Source: Chara braunii
Taxonomy: Eukaryota; Streptophyta; Charophyceae; Charales; Characeae
Reading direction: 5' to 3'
DNA: 23,287 nucleotides
Assembly: GCA_003427395.1 (NCBI GenBank)
Contig: BFEA01000082.1
Span: 2,039,652 to 2,062,938 of the forward strand
A model generated the notes under the pieces. It saw only the letters and a program-made list of their open reading frames with translations. It did not search any database and was not told where the DNA came from. Shown one piece after another: positions 16,238-23,287 of this stretch. The translations under genes were made by a program, and so were the position numbers. Numbering within the stretch: the first letter of the stretch is position 1; each line of letters opens with the position of its first letter.

Positions 16238-16976
16238 TACGCTTGGTTCCTCATTCATCCTCTCTTCCCCCTCCTTCCTCCTCCGCCATGAAAACTAACT
16301 TTCGTGCATGCAATCAGGAGATCGCATAATTTTGGAACTCCCTGCGCGTCACATATGTGACGTACCAGCTTCCGGACCTGCGCCACCTTCCGGTCCCCTT
16401 CCCTCCCCTTGTTTCTTTTGCATCAAGATGTGTCTTGCTCAGCCCCCGAAAGCACCTCTCAGTTTTTCGATTAAAGGTACCTCGCTGAGACCTGTATTTT
16501 TGTCAGCACTAGTGATTCTTGAAATTTCATCTTACCAATCAAAAGGCTTCCACTACCGAGTACGGATTGAGGACGAGCATAAGGAACGAGCTACGCGGCT
16601 GAGACCCTCCACGTCAAATTCTAAGTTATGCAATGAGCAACGTCAGGACTTGATCCAAAAACGAGACACCAAGTGTGTCCCCGCTCCCTTTCATGTGAAG
16701 CGGAAAGCAACGGCCCAATGGGAAGTTCAACAATACTTTTTGGATTGAACTTCCCTGTGCCGAGCGTCCCACGCGCGCCTTTTTCTCCCTTGAAACCCTG
16801 GCAGTGACGAACCCTCCCTTCCTACTAAGTCGGACAGGCACAGGGGACTTCGGTTTTGTCCGTGTCCCCACACTCAATTTTCCAAAAATCCTTGGCACAC
16901 CCCATCTCGCTGTCTTTCTGAGCCCCCCTTCCGCAATTTAAACACTCCAAACGGAAGACAGCGCAGGAAGTGAGGT
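16238..16976 (+). other. Candidate LTR (ends not defined)
   Basis: This non-coding stretch lies between the last post-pol frame of copy 1 and the primer-binding-site-like sequence before gag of copy 2, exactly where an LTR shared by a tandem pair would be. It contains a perfect 16-bp palindrome CGTCACATATGTGACG at 16347-16362, which has the core of a CRE/bZIP-type site. No second LTR copy is in the window, so ends, TG/CA termini and polypurine tract cannot be verified. No clear CA terminus abuts the primer site, which weakens the call. Confidence 0.4.
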
Positions 16977-16989
16977 TGGTGTCGGAGCC
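16977..16989 (+). promoter_or_regulatory. Putative tRNA primer-binding site
   Basis: TGGTGTCGGAGCC matches 11 of 13 bases of TGGTATCAGAGCC, the complement of the initiator-Met tRNA 3' end used as primer by many plant LTR elements. It lies 118 bp upstream of the gag ATG. A small perfect hairpin TGTCGG-AG-CCGACA (16980-16993) overlaps it. Exact LTR boundary not confirmed. Confidence 0.45.
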
Positions 16990-17106
16990 GACACTTGTCG
17001 GTTCTGACGATAGTAAGACGAGCTGGTGAGAGGAAGATCAGCTAAACGATCTAATCATCTCAGTCCTCCCGTCATTTGACAGAGGTCCGCTGAAACTCGA
17101 CGAGAA

Positions 17107-18304
17107 ATGCCCATGGCTGATGCCAATGGAACACCTCCCCGGGTGATGGTAAACATTCGTTACGTTCACGCTACCTTCCCATTCCATCCCAACCAAAGTC
17201 ATCCAGAGGCATGGCTCGAAGCCGTGCAAGCTCAGGGATATGGCGCCGAGGACCTTCTCCACATCATTACCCTGCTACTGCGAAACACCGCGCATGATTG
17301 GTTTAGAAGGCATAGATGGGTAGATTGCGACGCCTTTAAGAGGGCGTTGCTGGCAAGCTTCGGCGCGGTCAGTGAAGATGCTGCATGGTTCGTACTAAAA
17401 ACCCGTCCTCAGGAACCCGAAGAACTGTTACCCGACTTTGATCGATTTCAGACCGCATTAGACAAATCCGGACGGGAAGAAAATGTTGCTCGAGATCTGT
17501 TCATCGACCATCTCCGCAACCCCGTGTTGAAGGCAAAACTGCAAAAAAAGGTCCATCCCAAGACGAACCAACTATCCGTCATCATAACTAAAGCCCTTGA
17601 GTTGGATCTGCTGGATACGTGTAAGTATATCAGTCAGGGAGAAGAAGACATCTCGGACACAATCCAAGATGTGGCTGCTAAGCGGTGGTCGAAGCCCAGA
17701 GCGGTGGGACGATTTGACCCTCACAACTACTAGGATGGACCCGCTCCAGATCCCTCCCCGTATCATTCCCTATCTCTCTCGAGACCTCCTCCTCCTACAG
17801 TGGCGCCTGTGAACACAGTATTGACCCAAGACGCTGCATCCGTGCCTGTCACTAACATGCATCTGGCCCAGATAATTCATACCGCTACGACTAAACAGTC
17901 TGAGTGGATAAATAATCTGATTCAGATGCAGGTTTCTCAGATGGATCGGTTGGAACAAATCATGAGAAAGCTAATGAAAGCAAATTCCAGCCCTTCTCTC
18001 CTCGTTCCTACTCCGTACCCTCTACTGACCGCCTTCTGCAATTGGACTAGCTCCTCCTCCCGCTCCCCCACATGCGGCCAATCCAGCGGGGAGGATCGAG
18101 TGCTACAACTGTAAACAGCCTAGACATTTTGCGCGTCAATGCCCTCAGCCAAAACGTAATCAACCTCTGCCGGCAGCCGCACCCGTAACCTTGAATCAAG
18201 GTCGGGTGGTCGCAGTATTGGAAGCCGCAAGGGAAGCTTCCTCCTTCTCCACCGAACAACCGCCCTCGACCGACCCTACCGTGTCTACTTCGGGATCATC
18301 TTTC
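17107..18304 (+). pseudogene. gag: Gag: capsid-like domain and CCHC zinc knuckle
   Basis: The ATG at 17107 starts MPMADANGTPPR; a second in-frame ATG is at 17113. Residues 20-170 have the retrotransposon Gag/capsid pattern: HPEAWLEAVQAQGYG, LRNTAHDWFRRHRWV, FKRALLASFG, DFDRFQTALDKSG and LFIDHLRNPVLKAKLQKKV. A TAG at 17731 interrupts, but the frame continues with a helical stretch (MHLAQIIHTATTKQSEWINN). It then shifts by one frame around 18030-18050 inside a Pro-rich linker. A canonical Cx2Cx4Hx4C knuckle, CYNCKQPRHFARQC (18101-18142), marks the nucleocapsid. The frame ends at TAA 18305. It would package element RNA in cytoplasmic particles. The knuckle frame continues into protease, consistent with an original fused Gag-Pol. 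Confidence 0.9.
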
Positions 18305-18466
18305 TAAGCTGCCGATGTCGTTGATCCGACCGAATACCTTCATTTGGCAGGACTGATCGGAGCAATCCAACCTGGCAAAGATGAGCTCGAATGGGTCGAG
18401 CGGGGATCAGAACCAGGACCACAGTTTCAAGCAAAAGAGATCGATGTCCTACAGACACTCAAATAG

Positions 18467-19126
18467 TTGGACATCCGAGTTCCGGTCCCCGTAGGACACT
18501 TGCAGACCATATTCGAAGCCGTAAATGATAAACTTCTGCAACAATGCCAGAAGAATCAAATGTGCTTCATATATCAGCGTGTTCATCGTATCCTAAAGAA
18601 GAAGAAAGAAGACGAGATTGAGGCAAACCCTTCCCCTGGGACCGAACCTGACGCACTAGAGACGGCGAGAATCGCCGCTATCTCTTACGCAAAGAAAGAT
18701 CATTTTGTGCGTGTCCGATCGGTCCTATGGAAAAGTGCCGCCCCCGAATGTGATTGCGAAGTCTGGGGTAAACCCTTTGATGCTCTTATTGATACCGGAT
18801 CATCAGCCGTAGCCATATCCCTGGACACAGTCAGAAAAACGGGCCGACTAAACTTGATCCTTCCACTACCGGGGAAGGACAATTATGTTTCGGTCGCTGA
18901 AGAAGCCATGAATATAGTAGAAATCATTGAGAACGTTGCGGTCAAGGTAGGTCGAGTGCACGTTCTGGTTAACGCACTGGTCATCGATGTGCACTTGTAT
19001 TTGGTACTGTTGGGATTACCCTGGGCGATGGCGTTAGGAGCACGGATACACTTCGATTCTAAACCACTCTTCCTCACGCATACTGGAGGAAGACCTCAAA
19101 CGTTGTCGTTACGGGTCTCTACTTGA
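18467..19126 (+). pseudogene. Retropepsin-type aspartic protease
   Basis: The frame has no ATG; it follows a TAG (18464) in the same frame as the zinc knuckle and would be part of Gag-Pol. The active site is DALIDTGSSAVAIS, with DTG encoded at 18791-18799. The flap/second-half pattern ends LYLVLLGLPWAMALGARIHF, the usual hydrophobic-hydrophobic-Gly motif of retropepsins. Upstream of the active site is a basic linker (RILKKKKEDEIE) and a Pro/Glu segment. The enzyme would cleave the polyprotein. The frame ends at TGA 19124-19126 but continues coding-like beyond it, so the stop looks secondary. Confidence 0.9.
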
Positions 19127-19711
19127 TCACCGAAAAAGATTCCTAGTATTGTCTGGATAGGAATGATACAAATCCCGAGTACGAAAGATTTTCCCGCTAA
19201 CAATGACGAGGAACAACACCTTGCGGGAGAAGACGAGTATGACGAGCGCGATTATGAGGAGTTGAACTACATGCCCAGTGAAAAGGAATGGGAACAATTA
19301 GTTGAAATGTTCGGTTGCGAGACGAAAGAGGAGTTTCGAATGATCCCCTCAACCATCTGAACATTCGATCTGAGCTCAGAAAGTAGTGAGCCTAGCCATA
19401 TCCTGTCTACAGAAAGATGGATTTCCGTCACGTCATTCCTAGGGGAACCGATCTTGCAGATTTCAGAGATGGCTGACCTCTTGGAACCCCCTCGCACATT
19501 ATACGGGGGCGCGCTTTCACTCCGAGTTAGGTATCAGCAAATGAATCCGTATCTGGATCTTTCTGTCTCTCCACCTAGATCATTACTCACGCAAGGAGCC
19601 ATGATCGCTCTAATCAAACAAGAAGTAGAGGCTCCGATAGATGATGTTCCAAATCTGATGCAGGAAATGGTTGGTTAATAGGATTGGAAATAGTGAAAAG
19701 CACCGCTGATT
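19127..19711 (+). other. Long acidic protease-RT spacer of the polyprotein
   Basis: Same frame as protease and RT, broken by TGA 19358, TAA 19676 and further stops at 19679-19696. The first part is very acidic (NNDEEQHLAGEDEYDERDYE, then MPSEKEWEQLVEMFG). The second part reads LGEPILQISEMADLLEPP and later LIKQEVEAPIDDVPNLMQE. No domain recognised. Protease and RT are nearer to each other in most Ty3/gypsy elements, so this insertion of about 190 residues is unusual. Confidence 0.6.
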
Positions 19712-20934
19712 TTGAAACCGATGCCGAAATTAAGGAAACTGAGATGCCGAATCAAAGATCATTGTCACGAAGGAAAGATCTTCTCGGTCCAAAGTAGTAG
19801 TTCCATGTTCTCAAGCGTGAACGAAAGGCGATCGCGAAGGATGGATTGGATCGAGATGCCCCTTAACATCTCTGATAACCCCGTAATCGCAATACCCAAT
19901 CATGTCCCCCGAGAGATCCAAAGATCCCTGATTGATGTTTTGTATGGGTATGCTGAGGTGCTGAGTGTGCATGATAACAATATTGGATTGTCCAACGTGA
20001 TTGAGCATGCGATCCTTACGGGGGATCATCCACTGATTAGATGCACTCCCTATCGGTATTCGCCGGCGCAGAGAGAAACCGCGTTTCAGAGGATTAAAGA
20101 GTTCGAAGTATATGGATGGATCGAACCCGCCATCGGACCATGGTCGTTTCCGGTAGTGATTGTACCAAAAAAGGCAGGAGGAATTCGCATATGCATCGAT
20201 TATCAAAAGTTGAATGATATCACGATTAAGGATGTGTATCCCCTCCCTCAGATCGATGAGTTACTGGATGCTATTGGCAGTGCTCAATTTTTCAGTAAGT
20301 TTGATATTCGCCATGGATTTCACCATCTCCTTGTTCGAAGACCACCCAAAAACGGCGTTCATTCTTTTCGAAGGGACTTGGCAAAGGGTTCGATGCCCAA
20401 TGGGGATTTGCAACACCCCATCCATGTTTCAACGCGCGATGAAAATGGCTTTCCAGAACTTCGTGCAAAAAACGCGGCTGCCGCAGAGCATAATCAATTA
20501 TTGTGTGATCGTTTATATGGATGATATCCTTGTGTTTTCAAGTTCTTAAGAGGGCCACATGCAACACATCGAATGGACCTTGCACGCGCTGAAGGACGCT
20601 GGATTCAAGATGGCTGTTGGGAAGTATCAGTTTGTTCTCACCGAGATCTCCTTCCTCGGCCACATGATTACGAACCAAGGGTTGCAGCCGGAGCCTCAGA
20701 AGGTAGCAGCCGTGAAAGACGCGTCAGTACCAACGTCCGTGATACAGGTGCGTGCCTTTTTGGGTTTGGCATCGTACTATCGAAGGTTCATCAAGGGGTT
20801 TGCGACGATCGCGGGACCACTCACGAATTTGCTGAGGCTTTCCAAGACTTTTTGGGTTTGGCATCGTACTATCGAATCAGTCGTTGATCTAGACTCCACA
20901 ATGCGATCGGGCTTTCCGAGAACTCAAGACGACC
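19712..20934 (+). pseudogene. Reverse transcriptase, copy 2
   Basis: RT motifs appear in order: PYRYSPAQRETAFQRIKEFE, GWIEPAIGPWSFPVVIVPKK, ICIDYQKLNDITIKDVYPLP, then FFSKFDIRHGFHHL. A frameshift near 20330 moves to another frame with KTAFILFEGT, CPMGICNTPSMFQRAM and the intact catalytic YMDD (20514-20525). A TAA at 20547 interrupts; the thumb region continues with SFLGHMITNQGLQPEPQKV and FLGLASYYRRFIKGF. At 20848-20876 a 29-bp copy of 20756-20784 lies within an inserted stretch absent from copy 1, which disrupts the RT-RNase H connection. It would copy element RNA into cDNA; here it cannot make a continuous protein. Confidence 0.95.
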
Positions 20935-21381
20935 TTGATTTCGGCTCCAGTCCTCATGAGACTGGACTCGAAAAAACCCTTTGTCCTCATCACCGATTGG
21001 CAGCCCGAGGCGGTCTTAGCGATCTTGGCCCAGGTGGGACCAGACGGCCTCGAACACGTGGTGGAATACGCGTCCAAGTCAGTGCCGTCCTGCAAGCACA
21101 ACTACTCTGCCCCGACGGGGGAATGCTACGCGGCGTTGTGGGGGATCAGTCACTTCCGAGCATACTTATATAACCGGAAGTTCACGTTGGTGACCGATCA
21201 CGAACCGCTGCTGGCACTGAAGAAGTCCAAGGATTACTCTGGCATGATCGGACGATGGGCTACCACGTTGCAGAGTATGGACTTTGACATTCGTCATCGA
21301 AAGCACGAGAGACACAACAACGCAGACGGGCCGACACGACTCCACCGCCCCGACAAGGTACCCAGTAATGTGAGGAAGTGA
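20935..21381 (+). pseudogene. RNase H domain, copy 2, catalytic residues intact
   Basis: An uninterrupted 148-codon segment with the RT-associated RNase H pattern: FVLITDWQPEAVLAILAQ (first Asp), YASKSV, GECYAALWGISHFRAYLYNR (Glu), FTLVTDHEPLLALKKSKD (Asp) and the typical C-terminus MDFDIRHRKHERHNNADGPT (final Asp). It degrades template RNA in hybrids. It has no start codon of its own and belongs to the RT polypeptide, from which it is now separated by a frame change. The frame ends at TGA 21379-21381; copy 1 has the same TGA (12348-12350). Confidence 0.92.
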
Positions 21382-21503
21382 TCCCCTTGCACGACCCGGA
21401 GCCAAAGAACGAGCCTCAGTACGGACAGGTGGAGATCCTGCTGAAAAGCTAAGTGGACACCTGCACCCAACCCCGCTTCTCTCTCCGTTCCTCTCTCGGA
21501 ACA

Positions 21504-23118
21504 ATGGAAACTCCACCTCCTTCTGTCTCTCCCACCTCTTCCGCTCCCCTCGCTCATTCGGACCTTCTCGCCAATCTCCCAGACAAATTATGTTATTTTT
21601 GCACGTGTATTTCCCGAGTCTATGGGGTAGACTCCTATCCCTTCGAGTCTGGATTAACTGACTGGGTAGAATGTGCCACGTGTGTTAATCGCGCTCATGG
21701 CACGTGTGTTCGATATGAACGATAAATAAGGAGTGATAATGCCCACTGTAAAACGGACAAACTCCCTACGGAAGTTTGTTTCGATGCTGCCCGGACGAAC
21801 AACCCTGAATATGACGAAAAGTATTGACGGGCGGAGGTATGGACGGATAAAATATTATTAGCTAAATTAGTTGGCCAACCATTGGACCATCTCACTAAGC
21901 ACGACAGGCGTCGGGCCACCGAGAGGTCCCGAGATTATCGATGGATCAACACTCATTTGGAAAAGCGTAAAACAGACGGATGGGGATTATGGTTGACGGT
22001 CCCCCATCCATCCCAGAGATATGACTGGACTAGATCGGCACACGAGGAACAAGCCGGTCATTTTGCAATACGTGTCACTGAAGCAACTATCGACCAAAAT
22101 CGATGGTTCTGGTCTAATATCCGGAATGATGTAAAGCACGTGGTTGCTAACTGTTTAGTCTGTTTGGCCAACCATGCACCCATTCGCGGACCAAATACGA
22201 TAGTACCAACGGAGGTAGAAAGCCCTTTTCAGCGGGTCAGTATGGATACGACAGATATTGACGTGCCACCTAGTCCCAGCCCTTGTCAATATTTCATTCT
22301 CTTGGTGTTCATCGACCATTTCTCGAAATATATCGAAGTCTACCCATGTAAGACTCGTAAGGCCTCAGAGATAGCCACATACATTGATCGATTCCTTAAT
22401 ACTTATCTACATACAGAAGAAATTCTAACCGATAATTCTAACCAATAATGGGTCCGAATTCAAAGCTGAGGTAAAATAATTACTAATACGCCGTGGCGGT
22501 ACTCTCCGGCACACCACTCCCCATGTTTCCCAGTCGAACGGGTTGGCCGAAAATATGAATCGCATGATTAAGACCACCCTCCGCAAGAATTTGGCGGCTC
22601 ATGATATGCGTCCGTAGCCCGAGATTGTTTATCAGATCGTCGGGATCGATCGAGCGACCCCTCATAAGTCCATGGGGTTCACCCCCTTTCAGTTGCGGAC
22701 CAATAGCCTTCCATGTGTCAATAATTGGGGTACCTCACAAATTGCGGAAAAAAGGGGGCAAAGACACTCGTGCGACCCTTAAGGCCAAAGCCAAGCGGTA
22801 TGCGGATTTAATGGAAAGGGTCATTCCTAGGCTAGTCCGAAAAAGACAGCAAATGACCGAATTGGCCCACGGTAGAAAGGTTCGTAGTTACGAGGCCCGG
22901 AATGGGAATGAAGGCCCACAACACCCATATAAGCTAAGGGACCTGGTGCAGGTACGCAAATGTGCACGTGACCGCAAACTCGCTCCAAAATTCTCTGGCT
23001 GCTTCCGCGTTGTAGAACTCGGTCCTAACGGAGCCAACACGGTGCGCATCGTGCCCGAGGTCAGGGCCAGCCATAACTCTCTTACCATCGTCCGTCACAC
23101 CTCCTGCCTTTGTCCCTC
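21504..23118 (+). pseudogene. PHD-like finger plus integrase, copy 2
   Basis: An ATG at 21504 (METPPPSVSPTSS) opens the frame. The PHD-like module runs 21591-21748: CYFC, WVECATC, VNRAHGTC, with the final Cys pair damaged by a 2-nt loss (CPLC in copy 1). Stops lie at 21723 and 21825. Integrase follows: an HHCC finger (AHEEQAGHFAIR, then VVANCLVC), a core with SMDTTDID (Asp) and EEILTDN (Asp), and, after a 13-bp tandem duplication (22422-22447) that shifts the frame, SQSNGLAENMN with the catalytic Glu. There are TAA 22477, TAG 22615 and a further +1 shift near 22750. The C-terminal module LAPKFSGCFRVVELGPNGAN resembles the GPY/F domain with GPF as GCF. It would insert cDNA into chromosomes; the PHD-like part could guide targeting (inference). 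Confidence 0.93.
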
Positions 23119-23287
23119 TTTCTTCTTCCTCCAACGCAGACGAAGAACTTGCTTCTAAGAACCCCAATCCCCCTCTTTCTTCTTTCTCCAATGCAAACGA
23201 AGAACGTGCTTCCAAAAACCCTCCTCCTTCTAAGAACCCCAATCCCCCTTTTTCTTCTTCCTCCAACGCAGACGAAGAACTTGCTTC
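23119..23287 (+). repeat. ~57-60-bp tandem repeat in the integrase tail
   Basis: The unit AAGAACCCCAATCCCCC, then a CT-rich stretch, then AACGCAGACGAAGAACTTGC, is present about three times in copy 2 (the first and a middle one partial) but once in copy 1 (about 14053-14111). In one frame it encodes a Ser/Asn/Pro/Glu-rich repeat (KNPNPP then SNADEELAS). A 1-nt shift separates it from the upstream frame. The array runs to the window edge. Confidence 0.8.

Larger units (their letters stand above)
16977..23287 (+). mobile_element. Ty3/gypsy retrotransposon copy 2, degenerate, continues past the window
   Basis: From the primer-binding site through gag, protease, RT, RNase H, PHD-like finger and integrase, in the Ty3/gypsy order (RT-RNase H before integrase). 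It retains nearly all catalytic motifs (DTG, YMDD, RNase H Asp and Glu, integrase D, D, E) but is broken by at least ten in-frame stops and several indels. These include TAG 17731, TAA 18305, TAG 18464, TGA 19124, TGA 19358, TAA 19676, TAA 20547, TAA 21723, TAA 22477 and TAG 22615. It is cut by the right edge just before the position where copy 1 shows its post-pol frames. Confidence 0.95.

Overview
The window is eukaryotic nuclear DNA, most likely from a streptophyte (land plant or relative). The host call rests on a minus-strand U6 snRNA-derived sequence of the plant type, a 173-bp satellite of typical plant centromeric/heterochromatic length, and two degenerate Ty3/gypsy LTR-retrotransposon copies. 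No host protein-coding gene can be supported. The DNA reads as heterochromatin: tandem repeats, inverted repeats, a U6 retropseudogene and decayed retroelements, with scattered Ns and one 120-N assembly gap.

Layout. 1-890: 53-bp minisatellite. 891-1945: no gene, but a tight cluster of stem-loops. 1946-2972: 91-bp tandem repeat. 3010-5092: 173-bp satellite interrupted by a 514-bp MITE-like insertion (4040-4553). 5098-5318: polypurine tract. 5319-9660: non-coding DNA full of short inverted repeats. It includes a hairpin family with constant 8-nt loops, a diverged tandem duplication of about 1.65 kb, a 13-bp array and a 50-bp minisatellite. 9662-10976: a nested palindrome, two related foldback sequences and the U6 pseudogene. 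11112-11475: homopolymer and microsatellite DNA around the gap. 11485-16237: gypsy copy 1, cut off in reverse transcriptase. 16238-16989: candidate LTR and primer-binding site. 17107-23287: gypsy copy 2, running off the right edge.

The retroelement is the most informative part. Its order is Gag (CA-like domain and CCHC knuckle), aspartic protease, a long acidic spacer, reverse transcriptase, RNase H, a PHD-like zinc finger, HHCC/DDE integrase, a GPY/F-like C-terminal module and a Ser/Asn/Pro tail. In copy 1 three more reading frames follow between integrase and the LTR. The first starts at an ATG overlapping the pol stop (ATGA). The two copies are in the same orientation and about 9 kb apart, as expected of a tandem pair sharing an LTR. 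Both carry many stops, frameshifts and catalytic substitutions, so neither looks autonomous, but comparing them shows which features are ancestral. The PHD-like finger and its separate-looking reading frame, the post-pol ORF module and the hairpin-dense region are the best candidates for something undescribed.
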